A DNA stretch of 24,723 nt. Source: Gracilaria caudata. Taxonomy: Eukaryota; Rhodophyta; Florideophyceae; Gracilariales; Gracilariaceae. Position 1 is the stretch's first letter; every line of letters begins with the position of its first letter. Below are positions 7,818 through 15,280 of this stretch, one piece after another. Made by a program: the position numbers and the translations under genes. The stretch is from assembly GCA_030374735.1 (NCBI GenBank), contig JASCIV010000140.1:14962-39684 (forward strand), read 5' to 3'. The notes beneath the pieces are model-generated. The model did not search any database. It was not told the DNA's origin and was given only the letters and a program-made list of their open reading frames with translations.

Positions 7818-9242
7818 TCAGTCGTCTTTGATATCGTTTGACTTTTCAAAAATAGACATCCGATTGGCCTTCGACTCCATCCAGAGAGAAAGGAGCAACG
7901 CCATATGACAAAGGTTCAGAGCAACAGCTGCGGCTTCAGAGGGGGGGAAAATGTTGAAGACAACCTCAATAGTCGCCAGTATCATGATTTTCACCACAAC
8001 GGGATATGGTCCCCCCCAGATAAGGAAAGGTATTGTATGAGCATACCATGAGTAGAACTGGTAGTGCAACGTTCGAGCAAATACGACGCCGATAAAATTC
8101 GAAGTGAACAGGACGGTCGCGACGTGCAGTGGGTGAAGGTTTCGATGCTCATCTCTGAACACATGGCGCATGATTGTTCTATTGTCCATTCTGTCAGGGA
8201 GAATTAAGCCAATCAAGCCGCCATCTAGCCCAGAGGTCCAACGGTAGTGAGCAAAGAGCAAAAGCACCGTGAGATGTAAACCTAGTAAAGACACGGCGAG
8301 TTTCTTATCGAGAAAGGCATGTTCGGTTAAGAACGCGCCGTTGACGCTCCATTCATATAGAAACTCTCTAGTCAGTTCAAACGCGCGCGAGAGATAACTG
8401 GCAGGAGCATGAAGCAGAAACGGAATCCCAAGCGAGATCTGAAGAAGGAAACAAATTCCGATGACACGTCGCAAAAAACCCCCAAACCCGCGAGCTTGAC
8501 AAAGCAACACAGCAAGACCCGGAGCGTACAAAAGACCATTCATCTTGACTGATACCGAAAAACTATAGACGAGACATCCGAAGCTCCATTGATTATGCAT
8601 AAAGAGCAGTACGGCGACGTACATAAGCATCGTTTGAACGCAGTCATTGAAAAGTCGAAGGACAAATAACGATACCACCCTCTTTGACAAAAAAAGAAAA
8701 CCAACGATGTGCAACGGAAATCGGTGTAAGTCCTTATCATAAACATCCGGATGGGATTTATGATATATTGCGAGCAAAGTCGCAAGAGTCAAAGAATGGA
8801 GAACCGCGAAAATGTACTGCGCGAGCCGGATGTTATTCCCGTGATCTGTTACGTAGAACAATATCGAGAACAAGTATACGAAGCCTGCTGGATATACTAG
8901 CGGACCAGTACCACCTCGCAATTGCTTGTAGTCAAGTTGACCATGTTCAACGACTCCAGCCACTTCTTCCATGTATGCTTCCCAGTCGATTTCTGTGTAT
9001 TGAACCCTTTCGATAATCAGGACGCATCCTGCAAAGTTAGTCAGGATCAGCCCCACTGATATGAGGAAGAAACGTTTCCGTAACAAGCGCTCGGTAACTT
9101 CCAAAACGTTTTCAGCCGACGATAACGATCTTCCATCTCGGATCTTCATGACAGTCTGATGCGGTAGCGTATCATAACCTGTAAGATGGTGTCCAGTTCC
9201 CGGCGCGACTCGAGGAACGATTTGGTCCCTACAGATTTTCAT
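7818..9242 (-). CDS. ALG3: ALG3, dolichyl-P-Man:Man5GlcNAc2-PP-dolichol alpha-1,3-mannosyltransferase
   Basis: This 474-residue multi-pass membrane protein (GT58 family) adds the first lumenal mannose to the lipid-linked N-glycan precursor in the ER, making Man6GlcNAc2-PP-dolichol from Man5. The family signature is clear: YTEIDWEAYMEEV with the catalytic-loop acidic residues, then the GGTGPLVYPAGFVY segment, RLAQYIFAVLH, VLRLFNDC, SVSVKMNGLLYAPG, PFLLHAP.SYLSRAFEL and FARTLHYQFYSWY. About ten hydrophobic spans are visible. I start at the ATG at 9242; a second ATG at 9149 gives 443 residues, closer to the human length of about 438, so the first 31 residues may be untranslated. The frame continues upstream only to a TTG. 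The gene is divergent from TRM5, with about 1.3 kb between the starts. Confidence 0.93.
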   Translation of the reverse strand: MKICRDQIVPRVAPGTGHHLTGYDTLPHQTVMKIRDGRSLSSAENVLEVTERLLRKRFFLISVGLILTNFAGCVLIIERVQYTEIDWEAYMEEVAGVVEHGQLDYKQLRGGTGPLVYPAGFVYLFSILFYVTDHGNNIRLAQYIFAVLHSLTLATLLAIYHKSHPDVYDKDLHRFPLHIVGFLFLSKRVVSLFVLRLFNDCVQTMLMYVAVLLFMHNQWSFGCLVYSFSVSVKMNGLLYAPGLAVLLCQARGFGGFLRRVIGICFLLQISLGIPFLLHAPASYLSRAFELTREFLYEWSVNGAFLTEHAFLDKKLAVSLLGLHLTVLLLFAHYRWTSGLDGGLIGLILPDRMDNRTIMRHVFRDEHRNLHPLHVATVLFTSNFIGVVFARTLHYQFYSWYAHTIPFLIWGGPYPVVVKIMILATIEVVFNIFPPSEAAAVALNLCHMALLLSLWMESKANRMSIFEKSNDIKDD

Positions 9243-9571
9243 GATCACGCAAATTGTCTGACATGTCCCAAAACGCAATCGCGTCAACGAGGGCAGCAAG
9301 TCGCAGAAGTGGAAGGGAGGAGTTTACTTGTTCGAACATAGCAAGTTTGATGAAGCCTTTGAAGAATCCGTAGTCAGCTACACGCAGCATCTTTCACTGA
9401 CGACAAGTGAAAGTGCCGTTTACTTGCAAAATCCATGGTAGACGAAAAGAATGAGATGGCCTGGGTACTGTGTCATATGACAAAATGAAGAAATTGTACT
9501 CTTGAATTGCATGCATGAGCTTCGACGTATGTAAGGTATGTGGTAAGGCAACTTACATGTTTCGACACAAC

Positions 9572-9598
9572 TTATTCAGGCTTTAAACACCTGAATAA
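9572..9598. repeat. Inverted repeat with 9-nt perfect arms
   Basis: TTATTCAGG at 9572-9580 is the exact reverse complement of CCTGAATAA at 9590-9598, with a 9-nt spacer. It lies about 330 bp upstream of the ALG3 start. It can form an RNA or DNA hairpin; the function is unknown. Confidence 0.6.
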
Positions 9599-9606
9599 AC
9601 GCTCCC

Positions 9607-9633
9607 ACTATTTAGCGTTGAGCGTTAAATAGT
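9607..9633. repeat. Inverted repeat ACTATTTA / TAAATAGT
   Basis: Perfect 8-nt arms at 9607-9614 and 9626-9633 flank an 11-nt core that itself contains GCGTTGAGCGT, in which GCGTT/GCGT is repeated. It lies eight bases beyond the preceding hairpin. Confidence 0.6.
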
Positions 9634-10370
9634 ACAGCCTTCACAAAGAGTCTTCCTGCATATGGTTATCTTTCTTCCCATGCTCGTCGCGAATATTTCG
9701 GGTAAAATCAGAGCGAGCATAATACAACTCGACATTGTAGAAAGAACAAATACATACCATCCTCTCGCGGTTGTTTCCTTGTGATTCGAGAATCCTACTC
9801 GTGATCTTAAAAGGTTTCAACATTAATAGACCCCGCCTAAGGTAAAAGCTCGGAGTCGATCTTTGTTTAACAGCCTTTTTTTCAGCATTCAGCTACATTG
9901 ATGAACGTCAACGTTTACCAAACTGCAAAGAAGTAAAAGATTCCAACGTTCTCATGTACGCTTGCTTTTATGCTGTTCCAATTTCAAAAATGCATCCCCA
10001 CTTCGTACAAGACTCAATACGGCAAAGTTGCAATTTGAATACTTTTGTACCTGTTGAGCCTGAGATGAACTCTTTCCAATTGAAATAACAAATGTTGACT
10101 CAAAGTCAGAACACATCGCACTCCGTGTCTTCTTTGAACACTAATTGGAAACGCTCGAAAGCAGTTCCGATTCTTCCTAGCATCAAAACAGACGCCGTGG
10201 CGGTGTCTAAACAAGCGTGAACGAATAGGGCACGGGGCTTGGTCTTCGAAAAGCTGGGTTTCCGCCTGATGCAATGCAGGGGAAAGAACTCGTGAACTCT
10301 GCTATACGAGGTGACGGGGAAATCAGCATATTTTTCGTTCTATTTTCTTTCTGTATCCAGGTATTTCTAT

Positions 10371-10397
10371 TACTGGGCCAGTAGTACTGGCCCAGTA
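10371..10397. repeat. Double palindrome, TACTGG/CCAGTA four times
   Basis: Two 13-nt palindromes, TACTGG-G-CCAGTA (10371-10383) and TACTGG-C-CCAGTA (10385-10397), stand side by side with one base between them, so the whole 27 nt is also a perfect inverted repeat with 13-nt arms. A further palindrome, GTACCGGTAC, overlaps its right end (10395-10404). The site lies about 180 bp upstream of the TRM5 ATG. Two adjacent dyad-symmetric sites suggest cooperative binding of a dimeric regulator, or a strong hairpin in a 5' UTR. Confidence 0.8.
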
Positions 10398-10573
10398 CCG
10401 GTACCAATCGAACCCGCGTCGCACATGGATCTCTTTCGATGACGACCTCGTCGCACATTCTGCGATCTTTGTGTAAGTGAGCCATTCACTCAATATTGAA
10501 CTTCCAGGGCGCGTCTCGTTCACTGATCTTCTACCATAGAGCTCTTGATTTAGCAGAGTTCTTGTACAACCGA

Positions 10574-12025
10574 ATGGCCCTCGCGTTTGTGAAGACTTTC
10601 TTTCGATTAATTATTCCAAGGTCACAGTTACTTCCAGCTCAAATGCCTGGCTCTGGCGCGCAGTCAAAACCCGCAGTAGCTTCCCTTGACAAAGCATTGT
10701 TTTCTGAGCAGTATAAAGTGTATGCCCTTCGGGTACCGGCCAAACTATGCCATGGAACACGGAAAGCAATCAAGCCGCACGCTTTAACAATACACCGCGT
10801 TTTATCGGTTATAAAACCGCAGTCTGATGAGCAGCACATGACTGTTGCACCTATCATGCTTCTCCTTCTCAAGTATCTCGCAGAGAACCCCCGCTCTAAT
10901 CGCAAGAATTCACCGAGAGGAAACACGGATGCGTCTTTTGTTGGGGCATCGAGGGAAGATATAGCCAAGAACCTGCGGGACTGGCACGTACCAGCAGCTA
11001 TCCCGGCTCCCGTTCAATCGTTCCTCAAACAAATCAAGTCTGAAGATATTCTAACCCGAGAGGTACGGATAGACTATTCACATTGGTCCATTGAGGCTGT
11101 TTTGAAGGAGTTGATGCCGGAAGGGGTTACGATCCCAGCTTCATTTGAATCCATTGGACATATAGCTCACCTGAATTTGCGGGAAGAGCAGCTGCCATTT
11201 AAGGAACTTATCGGGCAAGTTATGTTAGGAAAACTCGGTCCAAGAGTGAAAACAGTCGTGAATAAGCTTGAGAATACTGGGGGTGCTTATCGAACCTTTG
11301 CCATGGAGGTTTTGGCTGGAGAGGATGATTTGGTCACATCCGTCAAGGAGAATGGCTGTACGTTTAGAATGGACTTTTCGAAGGTGTATTGGAACTCCAG
11401 ACTTGAAACGGAGCATAGAAGGATCATCGAAAGTTTGAAGAATGACGACGTGTTAGCTGATGCATTCTGTGGCATCGGACCGTTCACAATTCCTGCGGCC
11501 AAGCAGAAGAAGTGTAAAATGGTGTACGCGAACGATCTTAATCCATCCTCTGTAGAGTATCTGAGGGAGAACGTTAAACTGAACAGGTTGGAGGAAGAGT
11601 CCATCGTGACATCTTGTTCCTGTGCAAGGGCGTTTTTGACACGGTTAGTGAAGGAAGAACGTGTCCCCATCACTGTGGTGGTCATGAACTTCCCCGCCGG
11701 CGCGCCGGAGTTTCTCAACGTGTTCAGAGGCTTGTATAGCGACTGGGAGGGTGAGACCCCCCCAATGCCACTCGTACATTGCTACTGCTTCGTAAAAGGA
11801 GTGGAGGACATGCAAAGTGCTCGCGAGAGAACAAGAACAGCTTTGTGTGGCCACTTTGATGATGCTGTGCGAATTTTGCCAGACAACGACATAAACGTGA
11901 GGGATGTGAGAGACGTTGCACCAAGAAAACGACAGGTTTGCGTGACTGTGCGCCTGCCGGAAAAAGTTGCTCTTCAACGAGAACATACTGGAGAACCTTT
12001 ACAAAAGAAAGCGAGGGTGCAGTGA
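10574..12025 (+). CDS. TRM5: TRM5, tRNA (guanine37-N1)-methyltransferase
   Basis: This 483-residue enzyme transfers a methyl group from S-adenosylmethionine to N1 of G37, next to the anticodon, which prevents +1 frameshifting. The N-terminal domain shows LDKALF...YKVYALRVPAKLC. The central part shows IPASFESIGHIAHLNLR and LGPRVKTVVNKL, then YRTFAMEVLAG and VYWNSRLETEHRRI. The SAM-binding motif is DAFCGIGPFTIPAA (Asp296 onward), followed by ANDLNP. The motif-IV equivalent is NFPA at residue 372. These are all class I Trm5 features shared by archaea and eukaryotes. The start is the ATG at 10574, since the longer frame opens only with TTG. The first 23 residues (ALAFVKTFFRLIIPRSQLL) look like a mitochondrial presequence; an internal ATG at 10643 would give a cytosolic form, so dual localisation is possible, as for yeast Trm5. 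Confidence 0.93.
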   Translation: MALAFVKTFFRLIIPRSQLLPAQMPGSGAQSKPAVASLDKALFSEQYKVYALRVPAKLCHGTRKAIKPHALTIHRVLSVIKPQSDEQHMTVAPIMLLLLKYLAENPRSNRKNSPRGNTDASFVGASREDIAKNLRDWHVPAAIPAPVQSFLKQIKSEDILTREVRIDYSHWSIEAVLKELMPEGVTIPASFESIGHIAHLNLREEQLPFKELIGQVMLGKLGPRVKTVVNKLENTGGAYRTFAMEVLAGEDDLVTSVKENGCTFRMDFSKVYWNSRLETEHRRIIESLKNDDVLADAFCGIGPFTIPAAKQKKCKMVYANDLNPSSVEYLRENVKLNRLEEESIVTSCSCARAFLTRLVKEERVPITVVVMNFPAGAPEFLNVFRGLYSDWEGETPPMPLVHCYCFVKGVEDMQSARERTRTALCGHFDDAVRILPDNDINVRDVRDVAPRKRQVCVTVRLPEKVALQREHTGEPLQKKARVQ

Positions 12026-12406
12026 GAGGTGACGTTGAGACCACGCAAGCCTTGGCAAAGTCATTAACATGATGCTAATGGGCTCACGCCACTGGTAGTG
12101 TGTTGGACACAGGTCGCGTCAGTATCTCCCTCACGGCATCTCAGGCAGAAACCGCTGGCCATATTATTGTACATTCAAACAAAAAGCCTGTAATCACATC
12201 ATCATACTCTGTACATGTATGTACCTCTTACGCCTTCCGAGTTATAGTTCGCTTGCGTGGTGCTGTTGTAGAGAGTTGGACGAAGAAGCCGTAAATATAA
12301 AGGCAATCACTAAAGCTATCCGACAAGTCACTTCAAGCGTAGGTGTAAAGATACACCTTTTGGTTTGAGCTTCAAACTTGTGGAGCTGTCAAAGCCATGT
12401 TAGACC
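12026..12406. other. Convergent intergenic region between TRM5 and histone H3
   Basis: These 381 bp hold the 3' ends of TRM5 (+) and H3 (-). Apart from the H3 stem-loop at 12341-12358 I see only a TGTACATGTATGTAC-type AT-rich stretch near 12210. No gene is called. Confidence 0.6.
12341..12358 (-). promoter_or_regulatory. Histone-type 3' stem-loop of the H3 mRNA
   Basis: On the H3 strand the order is ACCAAA, then a stem AGGTGTA, a four-base loop TCTT, and TACACCT. It starts 48 nt after the TAA stop. The animal histone mRNA element is a 6-bp GG...CC stem with a UYUN loop preceded by CCAAA, normally 25-60 nt after the stop. All of these features fit here: the inner 6 bp are GGTGTA/TACACC, the loop UCUU fits UYUN, and CCAAA lies one base from the GG. 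That it directs processing of a non-polyadenylated histone mRNA is inference. Confidence 0.7.
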
Positions 12407-12817
12407 TTAGGCACGTTCACCGCGAATACGACGAGCGAGTTGAACATCCTTAGGCATGATTGTGACACGCTTGGCGTGAATGGCGCAAAGGTTAGTGTCC
12501 TCAAAGAGACCGACAAGGTACGCTTCAGAGGCTTCCTGAAGGGCGAGAACGGCAGAGCTCTGGAAACGGAGATCAGACTTGTAATCCTGAGCGATTTCAC
12601 GAACCAAACGCTGGAAGGGAAGCTTTCGGATAAGGAGTTCGGTAGACTTCTGGAACTTTCGGATTTCACGAAGGGCGACGGTACCAGGCCTGAAACGATG
12701 CGGCTTCTTGACTCCACCAGTGGCGGGGGCGGACTTACGCGCCGCCTTGGTCGCAAGCTGCTTACGAGGGGCCTTTCCTCCGGTGGACTTACGGGCGGTC
12801 TGCTTGGTACGAGCCAT
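12407..12817 (-). CDS. H3: Histone H3 (replication-type)
   Basis: This is a complete 136-codon H3. It starts MARTKQTARKSTGGKAPRK and keeps all the classic modified lysines (4, 9, 14, 18, 23, 27, 36, 79). Ala31 and Ser87 make it look like animal H3.1 rather than the H3.3 replacement form. Differences from animal H3.1 (numbered without Met) are Y41F, R53K, Y54F, F78Y, T80S, M90L, C96S and I124V, all conservative. The ATG at 12817 is chosen because it gives the exact histone N-terminus; the frame is open further upstream without meaning. It packages DNA as an (H3-H4)2 tetramer, and its divergent neighbour is H4. There is no intron, and a histone-type 3' stem-loop follows. Confidence 0.98.
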   Translation of the reverse strand: MARTKQTARKSTGGKAPRKQLATKAARKSAPATGGVKKPHRFRPGTVALREIRKFQKSTELLIRKLPFQRLVREIAQDYKSDLRFQSSAVLALQEASEAYLVGLFEDTNLCAIHAKRVTIMPKDVQLARRIRGERA

Positions 12818-13590
12818 TGCGATGTGCGATAGGTGGCAAGAAAGCTGAGAGAATTGAGAAACTTCTGCAGGTGAATAGCAGTGGAAAAGCAAACAACTGT
12901 GAGGGTGTGGGAAGGAAATTGACAATGCCACCGAGCAAGAGGCGGTTAAATAGCAGTCCGCGAGGGACCTGGGGAATGCCTTGGGTTTCCCCAAGCGGTG
13001 AGTAAGGTAAGGTGTTCCGGCACGCCGAAGGCTGGCTCTGCGATCTTAAGTGCGAAGGGGCGGTGATCCCCCCGGTATGAGATAGCGCCACTCAGAGCGC
13101 AGCAATACTGAAGCGGACACTCCAATCAGCCAATAAGAAGAGACAATGAACAACAGTTGCGCCAGTACTCGAAGACCTTTTAGAATTTCAAAAATGGCGC
13201 GCTCGCGGTAGCGTTTACTACTGCAAAGTGCAGAGCAAAGGTTCAAGAATAAGCACTGATCCCTTGAGCGTCGAAGGCAGCCAATAAGATCACATGATTA
13301 GTGAAGGGGACGAACAAATTAGCCAATCGTTAGCCTTTGCGGCAGCCTAGGTAGCCAAAAAAGCGAAACAGCAAAAAACGCGCGCTTTGTGAAGGCACCG
13401 ATGGAATGCTCGTCACGTGGTTAGCAAGCTGCCCCCCATTCCCAACTCGCCAGTCATCCGCGGTGCTACTTAAACACGGCCCCAGCATTCCCCACTCTCC
13501 ACTCTACCTCTTCCACCAACAGCCATCTGCTCTCTCTACTCAACCACTCATCTTCAGTGTTTCGTTTTCAACCTTCTCTTATACCTCATC
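12818..13590. promoter_or_regulatory. Shared divergent H3-H4 promoter with four CCAAT boxes
   Basis: This 773-bp region drives two divergent histone genes. Four CCAAT boxes, all in the + orientation, occur at 13122-13126, 13130-13134, 13281-13285 and 13323-13327. Two of them sit in an identical 12-mer, CAGCCAATAAGA, at 13127-13138 and 13278-13289. A CACGTG G-box is at 13414-13419. Each gene has a TTAAA-type TATA candidate at a similar distance from its ATG: 12946-12952 (TATTTAA on the H3 strand, about 130 bp) and 13470-13474 (about 120 bp for H4). Short CT-rich leaders precede H4. The layout suggests S-phase co-regulation through NF-Y-type factors, which is inference from other eukaryotes. 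Confidence 0.7.
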
Positions 13591-13902
13591 ATGTCTGGTC
13601 GCGGAAAAGGCGGTAAAGGACTTGGAAAGGGAGGCGCCAAGCGCCATCGCAAGGTGCTTCGCGATAACATCCAGGGTATCACCAAGCCTGCCATTCGTCG
13701 TCTTGCTCGTCGAGGTGGTGTGAAGCGTATCTCCGGCCTCATCTATGAAGAAACCCGTAACGTGCTCAAGGTTTTCCTCGAAAGTGTTATCCGTGATGCT
13801 GTGACATACACCGAGCATGCGCGCCGCAAGACTGTGGTGTCTATGGATGTGGTGTACGCACTGAAGCGACAGGGTCGCACGCTCTACGGTTTCGGAAACT
13901 AA
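13591..13902 (+). CDS. H4: Histone H4
   Basis: This is a complete 103-codon H4 without introns. The N-terminal tail [20 protein letters not shown] is the universal sequence with acetylatable lysines 5, 8, 12, 16 and the K20 site. Compared with the near-invariant animal/plant protein (numbered without Met) it has G56N, N64S, K77R, T82V, A83S and a C-terminal Asn in place of Gly102. Six changes are many for H4 but typical of divergent protist or algal lineages. It forms the nucleosome core with the H3 encoded divergently 773 bp away. A stem-loop resembling the histone 3' element follows 72 nt after the stop. Confidence 0.98.
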
Positions 13903-15280
13903 TGTGTTTTTGTGCAGGTGACGTCGCTCCGGTAGCGCGTCTGAAATTGCTGCGCATGTTGTTCTGAAAACAAATGGTGGTTTATTACCACCAAGATGTG
14001 AAGAACTTGTTCGGCTACATAAGCGCCGCAGAGATGCGCATTGTGTCAGGACTGTGTATATTGTGTGCAGTGAGAAGGAACATTGTTTTGGAACTTGGAA
14101 GTTACAGACGAAAATTGTCTCGCGGATTAATAAAGACCAGGCTGATATGGCAGGCTTTCGGGGTGCCAGCATGGGTTTGACGACTGAGTGAGGAGTCGCG
14201 AGACTGAACGGAGGGGAATCGGGGTCGCTCAACTTCTTTTGCATGCGTGAGTACTGGTGTGTCGTGTAGATGAGGCCAAAGCTCTGTGCGGTCGATCATC
14301 GCAACAGACGTCTGTCGAACAAAAGTAAACGCTATCCAGCATTGTGAACAGTGCTTCTACCGCTAGGTATTGACCAACACCTCCATCCCCCCCACAAAAG
14401 GCGCGTCGCTCCGACAGAATGATATGCAAACTGAAAAAAGTTTAACCCGATGTCAGGCTTGACGTGCTCCGTAGGTGATCACGGCTCACGGCGGTAAGGA
14501 TATCGAACACTATGGTAGTAGGCCCATGAAGCACCAATTGTCCCACGAGGTACAAGTAGATATACACCTACCTCTCTACCGTCCTTCCCCCGACGGCAAC
14601 GCCAGGACGCTATGTCGCCACGGCAAGAAAACCTCAGCGTGCGCACACAGGAGTTGCCCTGGGCAGCTGCGACGGCTCGAGGCACGCAACAACGCTGCAG
14701 CAGCAACGCCGCAACAGCCGCGCCCAGACCACCAACGCTGAGAGATCGGGCGTCCAGACGCACGAGACTTTGAGCACACGGCGACGCGCAGTTCTGCCGA
14801 GTGGAGAGGAATTGCACTCGAGGCAGAACGCAGCTCAAACAAATTTCGAAAAAACGTGCCGCCAGAAAAGCATCCGATTCTAGTCGTCGTCACAGCCAAT
14901 GGGCGTCGTACGCACGGACAGTCTGTCCACTCAGGCGTCACCCCGCAGCAGAGCACCATTTGCAAGACATGCGCAGGTCGGCGCACATGCCATGCGCCAC
15001 TGCGCTGCTCCTTTGACGGCGCTCCGCCAGCTCCTAGAGATATCGCGCTTTCCGCCCATGCGAAGCACCGCCTACGTTCCCCGTCCCCACCGTTTGCCCG
15101 TTCTTCCACTGCTACTGTGCGCCTCCCACCTTTCTTTGTTAGCACCCACATTCCGTAACGCTCCCCGTCTCGCTTTGACCCCACCTCCGCTCCCTTGCAC
15201 GCGTAGCGCTCGAAGCCGCTTATGCCCGCGTGATCGCTGTGCGCCGCTTCGGCCCTCTCCTGGTCGGCGTGCGCTTCGTC
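13903..15280. other. Long intergenic region between H4 and SnRK1
   Basis: This 1.38-kb stretch holds the H4 3' region and the SnRK1 promoter/5' UTR. The right half (from about 14590) is GC-rich, with C-rich pyrimidine stretches close to the kinase start. A minus-strand open frame over 14576-15424 runs through it into the kinase gene but shows no family motif, so I treat it as a by-product of GC content. An inverted pair GAGGTA/TACCTC (14547-14552 / 14569-14574) is the only other small structure noticed. Confidence 0.55.
13975..13993 (+). promoter_or_regulatory. Histone-type 3' stem-loop of the H4 mRNA
   Basis: TGGTGGT (13975-13981), loop TTATT, and ACCACCA (13987-13993) form a perfect 7-bp stem. 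It is preceded by ACAAA and followed by the purine-rich AGATGTGAAGAA. It lies 72 nt after the TAA. The design parallels the H3 element: a CAAA-type flank, then (A/T)GGTG opening the stem. The loop has five bases instead of the canonical four, so this copy is less certain than the H3 one. Confidence 0.6.

Larger units (their letters stand above)
9243..10573. other. Divergent intergenic region between ALG3 and TRM5
   Basis: This AT-richer 1.3-kb region must contain the promoters of two head-to-head genes. It holds two adjacent hairpins at 9572-9598 and 9607-9633 and a double palindrome at 10371-10397. Small open frames inside are short, begin at non-ATG codons or lack motifs; I call none of them. 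Confidence 0.6.

Noticed and set aside
10468..10506. A GTAAGT...CTTCCAG pair just upstream of TRM5 suggesting a tiny intron
   Set aside because: The intron would be under 40 bp, too short for normal splicing, and no upstream coding exon is visible.
12980..12995. A CTTGGG-TTTC-CCCAAG hairpin in the H3 promoter side
   Set aside because: It has a TTTC loop like the histone element, but lies upstream of H3 in the promoter or leader, lacks a CCAAA flank and has the stem bases in the wrong order.
13579..14244. A 221-codon minus-strand frame opposite H4
   Set aside because: Antisense of the histone H4 gene; codon structure belongs to H4.
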